In this document: one piece after another, positions 44,305-53,954 of the stretch
Layout of the letters: each line of letters opens with the position of its first letter
Position numbering within the stretch: the first letter of the stretch is position 1
Assembly (NCBI GenBank): GCA_964509545.1
Contig: CAZDXQ010000004.1
Span: 88,034-152,033, forward strand
Source: JADJWR01 sp964509545
Lineage (GTDB): Bacteria > Pseudomonadota > Gammaproteobacteria > Burkholderiales > Burkholderiaceae_F
DNA: 64,000 bases
Direction of reading: 5' to 3'
Notes under the pieces: model-generated
Databases searched by the model: none
Told to the model about the DNA's origin: nothing
Seen by the model: the letters and a program-made list of their open reading frames with translations, nothing else
Program-made: the position numbers and the translations under genes

Positions 44305-44909
44305 TCATCCGCCGCTTTGCCGCGCTCGCCACAGGCGCAGCAGCGCCGCTTCCCGCTCGGCGTTCAGGCCGATGCCAGCAGGCAGTGGCAGGTCTGCGGC
44401 CCAGCGCGCGGTATCAGCGACCGTTTCGGCGAGCGGCCGCAGCCGCAGTCCGGCGGCCAGCGCCCGCGCCGCACTCGTTTGATTCAGGCCGCGCGAACTT
44501 TCGCCGACCCATAACGGCAACTCGATCCGCGGCTGCACCTGCTGCCGGCCGAGAAGCCCGGCTGATGGCCAGACAAAGCGCGCATCGCTGCGCAGGGCCC
44601 CGCGCACGTCGTCGAGAAATGTGCCGAAAGCGAGGGGCGGTGCCGGTCCCCAGGCGTCGTAAGCGCCCGCCAACCAGCACCTGCACCGAGCGGCGCACGA
44701 TGCGCGGCACGTCGCCGCAGTGATCGACCACGGGGTCCCAGCAGCGCCAAATCGCCGTCGCGGTCGCCCTGAAGACGTTCGACGCCTTCGAAAAGATCCG
44801 GCGCGGTCCGGCCGCGATTGAACAGCGTCAACTCGTGGCCGCCACGCAGCGCCGCAGCGAGCAGATGACGGCCAAAGAAGCGCATCCCGCCGATGACGAG
44901 CAGTTTCAT
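44305..44909 (-). pseudogene. Decayed NAD-dependent epimerase/dehydratase
   Basis: Remnant of an SDR-type epimerase. The intact start is MKLLVIGGMRFFGRHLLAAA (from 44909) with GHELTLFNRGRTAPDLFEGVE. The reading frame then shifts after DRDGDLALL; the next frame continues WDPVVDHCGDVPRIVRRSVQVLVG, and a third frame carries the C-terminus (GTFLDDVRGALRSDARFVWP, IELPLWVGESSRGLNQTSA, ARALAAGLRLRPLAETVADT). The central part, with the catalytic YxxxK, is missing, roughly 130 residues. So there are two frame changes and one internal deletion. Start overlaps the permease stop by 4 nt. Confidence 0.85.
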
Positions 44910-45973
44910 GTCCGCCGCCCTCGCGCCAGCACGGCCTGCCGCAGGCGGAACGCCGGACCGACGAGCAGTACCACCGCCGCCATGCGGATCGAATGAAACG
45001 CCGAAACCACCGGCGCCCCGAGCTGCAGCACCTTGGCCGTGATCGCCATCTCGCCGATGCCGCCGGGCGTCGTCGCTACCACCGCAGTGGCCACCGCCAG
45101 ATCCGCGACGCCGGCGAGCCACCAGCCGAACAGTGCCGACAAGGCCAGATAGACGATGGTGACGAACGCCACGGCGGCAAGGTAGCGCGGCGCGGCGCGG
45201 AAGAACTCCGGTGCAAAGCGCGCACCCAGCGCAACGCCGATCAGCAACTGCCCGGCGTTGCTCACCGCGGTCGGCAGCGCCGACAGCGTGACACCCTGCG
45301 CGGTGATCGCTGCGGTCACCAGAAGCGGCCCGAGCATCCACTGGTTCGGCACGCCGAGACGTGCCAGCACCACGGCGCCGGCCGCAGCGACGGCGCCGAG
45401 TACCGCCAGCCCGGCAAGGCTGAGGGCGCCCGCAGCCGGCGCGTATCGATCGATGCCCCGCACCTCGAGCCACTGCAGGACAAGGGGCACGATCAGCGCC
45501 ACCATCATGATGCGCAGGCTGTGCGCGGCGGCAACCCGGTCGACCCGTCCGCCGTGGCGCTCCGCCTGCGCGGCCATTTCACTGGCGCCGCCGATCGGCG
45601 AGGCGAAGAAGCAGGTAATCGCGCTTTCGGCGCTGAGGCGGCGCAGCAGCCAGGCGCCGAGCAGCCCAATGAGCCAGACGAAGGCGATGTTCAGCGCGAT
45701 CCATGGCGCCAGACGCAGGATCTGCTGCGTGACCGTCGGCGTGAAGTACAGGCCGAGCGCGATGCCGATGATCCATTGTCCGGCGTCGCGGGCGTGCGTC
45801 GGGCTCGGCAATCGCGCGCCGGACATGTTGGCCAGGGCGAGCGCCAGTAGCGGGCCGAGAAACCATGGCAGAGGCAGCTGCAGCCAGCGCGCGAGCAGCG
45901 CGCCGATGACCGCCGCGGCCAGGCTGACCGCGCCCCGCAGCAGGGCCGCGCCGGCCGGGGAACTCAAGCCCAC
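44906..45973 (-). CDS. AbrB-family membrane protein (AbrB duplication permease)
   Basis: A 355-residue protein with about ten membrane segments arranged as two similar halves: each has an LPLPWFLGPLLALALAN/ PNQWMLGPLLVTAAITAQ type motif followed by GQWIIGIALGLYFTP / GQLLIGVALGARFAPEF, and SPIGGASEMA / TPGGIGEMAITAK. This internal duplication defines the Gram-negative AbrB family (putative ammonia monooxygenase regulator/permease). Substrate unknown. GTG start at 45973. Confidence 0.9.
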   Translation of the reverse strand: MGLSSPAGAALLRGAVSLAAAVIGALLARWLQLPLPWFLGPLLALALANMSGARLPSPTHARDAGQWIIGIALGLYFTPTVTQQILRLAPWIALNIAFVWLIGLLGAWLLRRLSAESAITCFFASPIGGASEMAAQAERHGGRVDRVAAAHSLRIMMVALIVPLVLQWLEVRGIDRYAPAAGALSLAGLAVLGAVAAAGAVVLARLGVPNQWMLGPLLVTAAITAQGVTLSALPTAVSNAGQLLIGVALGARFAPEFFRAAPRYLAAVAFVTIVYLALSALFGWWLAGVADLAVATAVVATTPGGIGEMAITAKVLQLGAPVVSAFHSIRMAAVVLLVGPAFRLRQAVLARGRRT

Positions 45974-46022
45974 CTCGAAAACGTCGGCAGGCGCGGGCGA
46001 AGCGCGCGACAGCGCACGCTGC

Positions 46023-46898
46023 TTACAGCGCGCGCGCCGCCGCCGCCCGCTGCGCCAGGCCGACGAACTCGCGCAGCGCGCCGTCGAAGATTTCGCGATC
46101 GGCGAACGGCGCGCCGCGGTGGTTGGCGCCTTCGATCTTGATCAGCCTCTTGTGCGCCGGCGGCACGGCCGTGGCCGCCGCCAGCAGGTCATCGCTCATC
46201 GTGTGCGGGATCAGGCCGTCGGCAGTGCCATGGAGCAGAAGCAGCGGCTCGTTGACGCGGCGGATGCGGGCGCGGGAATCGAACTGCTGCGTCACCACCG
46301 CGCCGATAAACGGCACCCAGCCCCAGCGCGAGGCGCGGACCAGGTCGGCGATGCTGGTGAACGACGACTCGACGATCACGCCGGCAATCCCGTCGCGCTC
46401 GGCCGCCAGCGCGATCGCCACCGCGCCGCCGAGGCTGTAGCCGTAGACGAAGCGCCGACGCGGATCGGGCTGCCGGCGCAGCAGTTCATCGAAGGCGGCC
46501 CGCGCGTCCTGCAGCGCCGTTTCCTCCGACGGCAGCAGCGGTGTCGACCGGCCAAAGCCACGGTAATCGATGGCCAGCACGTTCAGCCCGAGCCCGGCGA
46601 GCCGCTCGATCCGATACTGGCTGCCGTGGAGGTTGCGACGCGCGCCGTGCAGGAAAAGCACCGTCGGCGCATCGGCCGCCGCCTCGCGATACCAGCCATG
46701 CACGCTGTCGCCGTTGGCGAGCGCCAGATCGAAGGCCTGCGTGCCCGGTGGCGGCGCCACGTCGCCGAAGCGCGCATCCACCGCCGCGCGCTCATGCTGG
46801 AAGATTGCCTTGCGCTGCCAGGTGTCGAGCGTCGCGCAGCCGGCGGCGCTGGCGAGCAGGCCCAGCCCGAGCACGATCAGCCTGATGCGCGAGGTCAT
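46023..46898 (-). CDS. Alpha/beta hydrolase lipoprotein
   Basis: A 291-residue lipoprotein (lipobox LASAAGC, about residue 21). The hydrolase core shows VLFLHGARRNLHGS (oxyanion region), AIDYRGFGRS, the nucleophile GYSLGGAVAIALA (Ser), an acidic residue in LLHGTADGLIP and a His in EGANHRG. BEM46-type serine hydrolase; substrate unknown. ATG 46898 is used; a TTG nine codons upstream is possible. Confidence 0.88.
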   Translation of the reverse strand: MTSRIRLIVLGLGLLASAAGCATLDTWQRKAIFQHERAAVDARFGDVAPPPGTQAFDLALANGDSVHGWYREAAADAPTVLFLHGARRNLHGSQYRIERLAGLGLNVLAIDYRGFGRSTPLLPSEETALQDARAAFDELLRRQPDPRRRFVYGYSLGGAVAIALAAERDGIAGVIVESSFTSIADLVRASRWGWVPFIGAVVTQQFDSRARIRRVNEPLLLLHGTADGLIPHTMSDDLLAAATAVPPAHKRLIKIEGANHRGAPFADREIFDGALREFVGLAQRAAAARAL

Positions 46899-47016
46899 TG
46901 GCGGCAAGGAAATGTGAAGCCGCAAGTGTATTCGTGCCGGCGCGATAGCATCGGCACGGCGGCCGCTTGCCGTGCCGGCCGCATGGGGCCGAGTGCAACA
47001 GGGGTGACAGCAACCG

Positions 47017-48204
47017 ATGGCGCATTACGAATCGATCGTCGTCGGCGGCGGGGTGATCGGGGTATCGATTGCCTACCATCTGGCTCGCCTCGGTCAGCGG
47101 CGGGTGCTGCTCGTCGAACGCGGCCGCGTCGGCGAGGGCACCACGGCACAGTCCTCGTGCATCCTGCGCACCCATTACACGGTGCCGCAGAACGTCCTGC
47201 TGGCGCAGGCGGCATGGCGCGTTTACGAGGACTTCGCCGGCTATCTCGACGACCGCGAGGCCGACTGCGGGCTGGTCCGCTGCGGTTATCTGATCGCCGC
47301 GCCGCCCGGCGAGAAGTCGGCGGCGCTCGCCGCTGCGCTTGCGGCGCAGCGCGGTTTCGGCATTCACGCCGAGGCGATTGACGCCCGTGCGGCGCGCGCG
47401 CTGCTGCCGATCGCCGCGTTCGCTGACGCCGAGCTGATCGGCTACGAACCTGATGCCGGTTTCGCCGACGCCTACCTCGTCACGTCGGCGTTCGCGCGCA
47501 ATGCGCGTCGCCTTGGCGCGGCCGTGCGCGAGCACACGGCGGTCACCGGACTTGTCCGCAGCGCCGGCCGCATCACGGGCGTGGTCTGCGGCGCCGAGAC
47601 GATCGGCGCCGACAACGTGATCTGCGCGCAGAACGTCTGGAGCGGCGAGGTGGCACGCTGGACCGGCGTGGCGCTGCCGCTGACCATCGAACGGCACGCC
47701 GTGATGTCGCTGCAGACGAAGGCGGCGCCCTACACGCGCGCGATGCCGGTGTTCAAGGATCTCGCCGTGCCGGGGCTGCTGTACTGCCGCAGCTACGGCG
47801 GCGCGCAGATGCTCGTCTCCGAAGGCACCCCTGGCGAAGTGCTGGGCGGGCCCGACACCGTGCAGGCCGACGTTGCGCTGGACAAGGTGCTGGGCGTCGG
47901 CGAACAGGTGGCGAGCCGCTTTCCCGCCTACGCCGAGGCCGCGCTGGCTTCGTCGTGGACCGGCCTGTATGACGTCACGCCCGACTGGAATCCGGTGCTG
48001 GGGCCGCTGCCCGGGCACGACGGCCTGTGGCTCGCCTACGGCTTCTCCGGGCACGGCTTCAAGCTGGCCCCCGCCGTCGGCCTGGTGATGGCGCAGGCGG
48101 TGCTCGGCCAGCCGTGCAGCGTGCCGATCGACGCCTATTCGGCTTCGCGTTTCGCGCAGGGGCGAAGCCTGACCGGACGCTACGGCGCCGGTGCGGTTTC
48201 TTGA
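47017..48204 (+). CDS. FAD-dependent oxidoreductase (sarcosine/glycine oxidase-like)
   Basis: A 395-residue DAO-family flavoprotein. The dinucleotide motif is SIVVGGGVIGVSIAYHLARLG, followed by VERGRVGEGTTAQSSCILRTHY and the C-terminal GLYDVTPDWNPVLGPLPG...YGFSGHGFKLAPAVG, as in sarcosine oxidase and dimethylglycine dehydrogenase subunits. It would oxidise an N-methyl or amino acid. It is followed by a TAXI/TRAP importer, so the imported acid is a plausible substrate. Confidence 0.88.
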   Translation: MAHYESIVVGGGVIGVSIAYHLARLGQRRVLLVERGRVGEGTTAQSSCILRTHYTVPQNVLLAQAAWRVYEDFAGYLDDREADCGLVRCGYLIAAPPGEKSAALAAALAAQRGFGIHAEAIDARAARALLPIAAFADAELIGYEPDAGFADAYLVTSAFARNARRLGAAVREHTAVTGLVRSAGRITGVVCGAETIGADNVICAQNVWSGEVARWTGVALPLTIERHAVMSLQTKAAPYTRAMPVFKDLAVPGLLYCRSYGGAQMLVSEGTPGEVLGGPDTVQADVALDKVLGVGEQVASRFPAYAEAALASSWTGLYDVTPDWNPVLGPLPGHDGLWLAYGFSGHGFKLAPAVGLVMAQAVLGQPCSVPIDAYSASRFAQGRSLTGRYGAGAVS

Positions 48205-48274
48205 TCCGCGCTTGCTTGGCATACTGCGCCACCGGTTGCAGACCGATCGAACTCGCCGACCCAGGAGGAGAACA

Positions 48275-49252
48275 ATGAGCAGACAACGACGCGCACTGCT
48301 GAAGGCCGCAGCCGCGACCACCCTTCTCGGCGCGCTGCCTGCCGCGAGGGCACAGGGCCGCATCTTCTTCGGCATCGCCACCGGCGGCACCGGCGGCACC
48401 TACTATCCCCTCGGCGGCATGCTGGCGCAGCTGATCTCGAACAAGGTGGTGATCGGCGGGCAGAAGATGGCGGCCACCGCCGAGACCGCCGGCGCCTCCG
48501 TCGCCAACGCGCAGCTGCTCGGCCGCAAGGAGATCGAATCGGCCTTCGTCGCCGCCGACATCCTCGACGCGGCCTTCAACGGCAAGAACCAGTTCGACGG
48601 CAAGCCGCTGAAGAACCTGCGCGCCCTGGGCGCGCTGTACCCGGAGCAGGTGCAGCTCGTCACCGCGGCCAAGTCGAACATCAAGACCTTCCGCGACCTG
48701 AAGGGCAAGAGCGTGTCGTCTGGGTCGCCGGGCTCCGGACAGTGGCAGCTGCTCGGCGACCTGCTCGAAGCGCACGGCATGACACGCAAGGACATCGGCG
48801 AGGATCTGTCCTCCTTCGCGCAGTCGATCGACAAGATCAAGGACGGCAACCTGACGGCGTCGCTGATCACTGCCGGCGCGCCGACCGCGTCGGTGACCGA
48901 TCTGGCCAACACGCACGAGATCCGCATCGTGCCGCTGGCCGGCGCGGAGATCGAGACGCTGCGCAAGAAGCAGCCGTACTACGCGCAGGTGCAGCTTCCG
49001 GCCAACACCTACAAGGGGCAGACGGCGCCGGTCGACACCCTGGCGGTGATGGCGGTCTGGGCCACCCACGACGCCCTGTCGGCGGACCTGGCCTACGCGG
49101 TGACCAAGGCGCTGTACGAGAACACCGACACGCTCGGCCAGGTGCACCCGAAAGGCAAGGAGATTTCGCTGAAAACGGCGCTGCAGTCGGTGTCGATCCC
49201 ACTGCACCCCGGCGCCGAGCGCTTCTTTAAGGAGAAAGGCGTCCTGAAGTAG
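48275..49252 (+). CDS. TAXI-family TRAP transporter solute-binding protein
   Basis: A 325-residue periplasmic receptor. ATG 48275 has an ideal AGGAGGAG. The leader contains QRRALLKAAAA, a Tat-like twin-arginine pattern, ending AARA|QG. The TAXI signature is IATGGTGGTYYPLGGMLAQLI, with GAGSGQWQLLGDLL-type SPGSGQWQLLGDLLEAHGM and SLITAGAPTASVTDLA. TAXI proteins deliver amino or organic acids to fused TRAP permeases, such as the one encoded downstream. Confidence 0.93.
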   Translation: MSRQRRALLKAAAATTLLGALPAARAQGRIFFGIATGGTGGTYYPLGGMLAQLISNKVVIGGQKMAATAETAGASVANAQLLGRKEIESAFVAADILDAAFNGKNQFDGKPLKNLRALGALYPEQVQLVTAAKSNIKTFRDLKGKSVSSGSPGSGQWQLLGDLLEAHGMTRKDIGEDLSSFAQSIDKIKDGNLTASLITAGAPTASVTDLANTHEIRIVPLAGAEIETLRKKQPYYAQVQLPANTYKGQTAPVDTLAVMAVWATHDALSADLAYAVTKALYENTDTLGQVHPKGKEISLKTALQSVSIPLHPGAERFFKEKGVLK

Positions 49253-49258
49253 CCGCCC

Positions 49259-49714
49259 ATGCGACGCGCCGCGGCCGCGCTGCTGCTCGCCGCCGGCGCG
49301 AACGCCGCCTCGGCCTGCGCCATCGACCTGCTCGACCCGGCCAGCGGCGCGCGGCTGGCGCGCCTGTCGCTGCCGGCCGAGCGCAGCTTCACGCTCGCCT
49401 ACACGCACTCGGTAAGCCTGCGCCCGGTCGAAAGCCGGTATGTCGTGCGCGGCGGCGGCATCGTGCAGACCGCGGAGATCTTCGACGAGCTTGGCCCGGG
49501 GATGAGCAGCGCGCCCGGTCCCGGCGAGAGGCTCGAGACGCTGCGCGACGGCGGCAGCCGCTTCGTGCTGCACATGGCGCGGCCGATTGGCCGCCTTGTG
49601 ATCCGCCTGCACCAGCGGCCCGCGTTCCGGCTCGCTGCCGGCAGCCAATCGCTTGCGCTCGACCAGTGGCACAGCCGCTCGATCGAATTGCGCCCCGCAT
49701 GTCCTGACCGATAA
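49259..49714 (+). CDS. DUF1850 protein of the TAXI-TRAP system
   Basis: A 151-residue exported protein with a signal peptide (RRAAAALLLAAGANAASACA). The DUF1850 core is FTLAYTHSVSLRPVESRYVV and IVQTAEIFDELGPGMSS. DUF1850 genes sit between TAXI receptor and fused permease genes in many bacteria, as here (6 nt after the receptor, 14 nt before the permease). Role in transport not established. Confidence 0.88.
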   Translation: MRRAAAALLLAAGANAASACAIDLLDPASGARLARLSLPAERSFTLAYTHSVSLRPVESRYVVRGGGIVQTAEIFDELGPGMSSAPGPGERLETLRDGGSRFVLHMARPIGRLVIRLHQRPAFRLAAGSQSLALDQWHSRSIELRPACPDR

Positions 49715-49728
49715 GAGAAGAGCGCCGT

Positions 49729-51990
49729 ATGTCCGCATCGCACGCGCCGCAGCCGGCTGGTAGAGACGAAACCGTCTCCGCGGCGCGGCAGCGCGAGCTG
49801 ATCAAGGCCTACGACCAGGAGTCGAACTTCCGCCGGCTCGCCGGCTTGACCGCGCTGCTGGTCACCGTGGTCGCGGTGACGCTGTCGAGCTTTCACGTCT
49901 ATACGGCCGGATTCGGCCTCCTCGACGAAATCAAGCACCGCTCGTTTCACCTGACGCTCGTCCTCGGACTCATCTTCCTCGTCTTCCCGCGGCCGGCACT
50001 GCCGGCGCGGCGGCGACGGGCGGCGACGGCCTGGGCCTGGTCGGTGGCCTTCGCCGCCTTCTACATCTATCTCGGCTGGGATCTGGTGCAAAGCCTGAAG
50101 GCGTCGGGACAACTCGAAGGCGGTGGTCTCGCTTTTCTTGCCGTCGTGACCTTCTTCGCGCTGATCACGCTGCCGCTCGGCGCCTTCGGCGGACACGGCG
50201 ACGAGCCGGGCTGGATCGACTGGCCGCTGGCGCTGGGCGCCGCCTCGATCTCGGCCTACTTCCTGGTCTTCTTCGACGACGTCTTCATCCGCCGCGTCGG
50301 CAGCCCGATCGCGCAGGACTACATGATGGGCGTGCTGGCGATCCTTCTGGTGATGGAGGCCACGCGGCGCACGATGGGCAACCTGCTGCCCGCCATCGGC
50401 ATGGCCTGCCTGCTGTACGCCCTCTTCGGCCGCCATATGCCGGGCGTACTGGCGCACCGCGGCTATTCCGTCGTGCGCGTGGTCAATCACATCTACATCG
50501 GCACCGAGGGCATCTTCGGCATCGCGGTCGGCGTCGTCGCAACGTATGTCTTCCACTTCGTGCTGTTCGGCATCCTGGCGCAGATGACCGGGCTCGGCCG
50601 GCTGTTCATGGACCTGGCGACGATCGTCGCCGGCCGTTTCGCCGGCGGGCCGGCCAAGGTCAGCGTCGTCTCCTCCGGCCTGTTCGGCATGCTGTCCGGC
50701 TCGCCGATCGCCAACGCCGTGACCACCGGATCGCTGACCATCCCGATGATGAAGAAGTACGGCTTCTCGCCGCGCTTCGCCGCCGCGGTGGAGGCCAGCG
50801 CCTCCTGCGGCGGCCAGGTCACGCCGCCGGTGATGGGCGCTTCGGCCTTCGTCATGGCGGAACTGCTCGGCGTTCCGTACAAGCAGCTGATCATCATCGC
50901 CATCGTTCCGGCCTTCTTCCACTACTTCGCCGCGCTGCTGATGGTGCACCTGGAGGCGCGGCGGCTGAAGCTCGCCGGCGTCGAGCCGCACCTGATCCCC
51001 AAGCTGTGGCCGGTGATCCTGACCTCCTGGCACCTGATGTTCCCGCTGGTCGCCCTGGTGACGATGCTGCTGCTCGACTACACGCCGTTCCTCGCCGCGT
51101 TCTGGGGCATCGTGCTGTCGATCGTCTGCTCTTACCTCCCGCCGCTCGTGCGCCGCGTCGCGCCACAGTCGGCATGGGCACGGCTACACGGCGAGACGCT
51201 GACGCCGCGCAACCTGATCCGCGGCTTCGAGGGCGGCGCCAAGTACGCGCTGGCCATCGGCGCCGCCTGCGCCTGCGTCGGTCTGCTGCTCGGCACGCTG
51301 ACGCTGTCGGGGCTCGGCTTCAAGTTCTCCGGGGCGGTCATCGAAATGGCCAGCGCCATGGCGGATGCCGTGGTCGCGCTCGACGTCACCGGCCTCGTCA
51401 GCGCGCACGGCGCCAAGGTCTTCTTCGGCCTGCTGTTCGTCGCCATCGCCTGCATCCTGATGGGCACCGGCATCCCGACCACGCCGACCTACATCATCCT
51501 GGCGTCGATCGCCGCGCCGGCGCTTGCCACGCTCGACGTGCCGCTGATCGCCACCCACTTCTTCGTCTTCTACTACGGCGTACTCGCCGACGTCACGCCG
51601 CCGGTGGCGCTGGCCGCTTATGCCGCGGCCGGCATCGCCGGCGCCGAGCCGATGCGCACCGGATTCACCGCCTTCCGGCTGTCGATGGGCAAGGCGCTGG
51701 TGCCGTTCATGTTCGTCTACGCGCCGAGCCTGCTGCTGCTGCAGTTCACCTGGGCCGCGTTCATCGAGGCGATGCTGACCGGCATGCTCGGCATCCTGGC
51801 CCTCAGCGCCGCCTATACCGGCTGGTTCCGCGCGTCGATCGGGTATTTCGCAACCGCGCTGCTGACGGTCGGGGGGATCGCATTGATCTTCAACGACTGG
51901 CGGGCAGAACTGTTCGGCGCCGCGCTTGTGCTGGCCGTGCTGGCGGAAAACGAGCTGCGCGGCCGCCGGCTGGAACGGGCGGCGGCCTGA
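49729..51990 (+). CDS. TRAP transporter fused small/large permease (DctQM)
   Basis: A 753-residue membrane protein. The N-terminal part replaces the small DctQ subunit, and the large part has the DctM-type helices with AGRFAGGPAKVSVVSSGLFGMLSGS, NAVTTGSLTIPMMKKYGFSPRFAAAVEASAS and GGQVTPPVMGASAFVMAELLGVPY (in parts), typical of the TIGR02123 fused family. It couples uptake of an organic or amino acid to an ion gradient, working with the TAXI protein. Confidence 0.95.
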   Translation: MSASHAPQPAGRDETVSAARQRELIKAYDQESNFRRLAGLTALLVTVVAVTLSSFHVYTAGFGLLDEIKHRSFHLTLVLGLIFLVFPRPALPARRRRAATAWAWSVAFAAFYIYLGWDLVQSLKASGQLEGGGLAFLAVVTFFALITLPLGAFGGHGDEPGWIDWPLALGAASISAYFLVFFDDVFIRRVGSPIAQDYMMGVLAILLVMEATRRTMGNLLPAIGMACLLYALFGRHMPGVLAHRGYSVVRVVNHIYIGTEGIFGIAVGVVATYVFHFVLFGILAQMTGLGRLFMDLATIVAGRFAGGPAKVSVVSSGLFGMLSGSPIANAVTTGSLTIPMMKKYGFSPRFAAAVEASASCGGQVTPPVMGASAFVMAELLGVPYKQLIIIAIVPAFFHYFAALLMVHLEARRLKLAGVEPHLIPKLWPVILTSWHLMFPLVALVTMLLLDYTPFLAAFWGIVLSIVCSYLPPLVRRVAPQSAWARLHGETLTPRNLIRGFEGGAKYALAIGAACACVGLLLGTLTLSGLGFKFSGAVIEMASAMADAVVALDVTGLVSAHGAKVFFGLLFVAIACILMGTGIPTTPTYIILASIAAPALATLDVPLIATHFFVFYYGVLADVTPPVALAAYAAAGIAGAEPMRTGFTAFRLSMGKALVPFMFVYAPSLLLLQFTWAAFIEAMLTGMLGILALSAAYTGWFRASIGYFATALLTVGGIALIFNDWRAELFGAALVLAVLAENELRGRRLERAAA

Positions 51991-52251
51991 AGCAAGACTT
52001 CCCGCGGCGCCGCGCCCGTGGTGCCGCGCCGGCGCAGCAGCCACGGCAGCAGCAGCATCGCCGCGGCCAGCGCAAATTGGCGCCATTTCATCGAACTGCT
52101 CCTGTGGTCTGCGAAGCAAACTTCGACCGGTCCGCCTCCGCCCGCCGAACCACTGAAGCGGCGCAGGCTGCAGTACGCCGGCGCCGGAGTCTGCGGCGAG
52201 CCTGGCGGGCATACAGGCGCGAGACCGCCGCAGGTATCGCCGGCGACGCGG

Positions 52252-52695
52252 TCAGAACACCAGCTGCCCGAAACAGATCATCACGCTGCGCTCGACCTGC
52301 TTCAGAAAGTCGCGCTCGTGCTCCTTCAGGGCCGAGACGACGATGCCGCCGTGGCGGCACAACTCGAGGGCGGCGCGGCCATCGCGCGTGCGGAACTTCT
52401 CGCTCGCCGCCAGCGGCACGATCCGGCGCACGGTGACGACCACGTCGCTGGCACAGTCCAGCGGCCGCTTCACCGTGGCGATGGCGACGAGCAGCTCGTA
52501 GTCCGACTGCTCGACCTCGCCCGCCTTCATGATCGCCATCGACTGGCGCACCTTGTCCTGGATCGCCGGGTAGCGCAGCCCGCAGGCGACATCGTCGGCA
52601 TCGAGATCGATGATCGTCAGCTTCAACTCACGCGCCTGCGCCGTAGCGCCGGCGATCAGCAGCGCCAGCGCGACGAGCCAGTGGATAGTCTTCAT
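52252..52695 (-). CDS. Small exported protein of unknown function
   Basis: A 147-residue protein with a signal peptide (MKTIHWLVALALLIAGATAQA) and a strong GGGAGGG box. The mature part is LKLTIIDLDADDVACGLRYP, then SDYELLVAIATVKRPLDCASDVVV and VMICFGQLVF; four Cys residues could form disulfides. I do not recognise the family. It is the last gene after the ABC exporter genes, 77 nt downstream, so it may be part of that operon. The 261-bp gap to the TRAP gene (51991-52251) has no convincing gene. Confidence 0.75.
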   Translation of the reverse strand: MKTIHWLVALALLIAGATAQARELKLTIIDLDADDVACGLRYPAIQDKVRQSMAIMKAGEVEQSDYELLVAIATVKRPLDCASDVVVTVRRIVPLAASEKFRTRDGRAALELCRHGGIVVSALKEHERDFLKQVERSVMICFGQLVF

Positions 52696-52772
52696 GCCTG
52701 CCCTCCCTCGAGTCCTGTCGCAGCGCAAGGGTAGCGCGGCAGGCCCGCCACGGCCGATGCAGGGCAGCGCGA

Positions 52773-53954
52773 CTAGTCGGCGCGCAGCGCATCGACGATG
52801 CGCATCCGTGATGCCCTGACCGCCGGAAGGAAGCCGCCGGCAACCCCCATGGCCAACGCAAAGAGCAGGCTGGCGGCGGCGATCGCCGGCGTGAGGGCGA
52901 AGGAGAAGGCCAGTTCGGAGAACGACTGAAAGTTGGTCGTCGAGATCGTGATCGTCTGCAGGAACGTCGCGGCGCCGAGCCCGACCAGGCCGCCGCCGGC
53001 CGCAAGCAGCAGCGATTCGAGCAGAAAGGCGGCGAGGATCGAGCGGCGGGCGAAACCGAGGGCACGCAGTGTTCCGATTTCGCCGGTGCGCGTGGCCACC
53101 GACGCGTACATCGTGATCGCCGCGCCGATGATCGCGCCGAGCGAGAAGATGACCGACAGCGTCAACCCCAGCGCGCGCAGGAAGCCGGCCAGCGCCCGGC
53201 TCTGGTCCTCGTAGAACTGCCGCTCGCGCTTGATCTCCAGCGTCAGCCGCGGATCGGCATCGACGGCAGCGCGCAGCGCGTCGAAGGCCTCCGGCGAGGC
53301 CAGCTGCGCGATCAGCGACGAGTAGCCATAGCGGCGGAACGCCTGCGCCAGCTGCTCGGCGTCGCCCCAGATTTCCGAGTCGAACGCGGAGCGGCCGGCG
53401 TCGAACACGCCCACCACCTGCCACTGCCGCTGCGCGAACGACAGCGACTGGCCGAGTTCGACGCCGGCGAACTGGCGCGCCACGCCCGTGCCGACGACGA
53501 TTTCTTCGGCGCCCGGCCTGAACATGCGTCCCCGCACCAGCCGCAGCTGCGGCCGCAGGTCGAGTCCCATCGGCGGCACGCCGCGGATCGGCACGTTGCT
53601 GCGCGTCGCCGAAGGCGAGCCGTCGTCGCTGCGTTTGGGCAGCGAATTGAGCACCACGACCTCCTTCGATACCCGTGGCCGCCCCGCCGCGTCGCGCGCG
53701 ATCTGCGGCAGGCTTTCGAGCAGCGCCGCCTGCTCGCGCGCCACGCCGCTCTGCACCTCGGTCGACGAACCCTTGCGGATCGCCAGCACGTTGTCGGCCG
53801 AGCCGGTGGCCACCAGCGTCTGCCGCAGCCCCGCCTCCAGCATCAGCACCGCCGCGAACACGAACACCACCAGCGCCATGCCGCCGGCGGTCAGCACCGT
53901 GGTCAGCCGCCGCGCCCACAGGTTGCGGGCGATGTAGGCGAGCGGCAGCTTCAT
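52773..53954 (-). CDS. ABC transporter permease, MacB/FtsX type (second copy)
   Basis: A 393-residue permease. One N-terminal membrane helix (VLTAGGMALVVFVFAAVLML) is followed by a large periplasmic domain (GMFRPGAEEIVVGTGVARQF region, about 60-270) and three C-terminal helices with TGEIGTLRALGFARRSIL and AVRASRMRIVDALR, as in the FtsX/MacB family. ATG 53954. The start is not well supported by a ribosome-binding site. Its paralogue is 207 bp upstream. Confidence 0.92.
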   Translation of the reverse strand: MKLPLAYIARNLWARRLTTVLTAGGMALVVFVFAAVLMLEAGLRQTLVATGSADNVLAIRKGSSTEVQSGVAREQAALLESLPQIARDAAGRPRVSKEVVVLNSLPKRSDDGSPSATRSNVPIRGVPPMGLDLRPQLRLVRGRMFRPGAEEIVVGTGVARQFAGVELGQSLSFAQRQWQVVGVFDAGRSAFDSEIWGDAEQLAQAFRRYGYSSLIAQLASPEAFDALRAAVDADPRLTLEIKRERQFYEDQSRALAGFLRALGLTLSVIFSLGAIIGAAITMYASVATRTGEIGTLRALGFARRSILAAFLLESLLLAAGGGLVGLGAATFLQTITISTTNFQSFSELAFSFALTPAIAAASLLFALAMGVAGGFLPAVRASRMRIVDALRAD

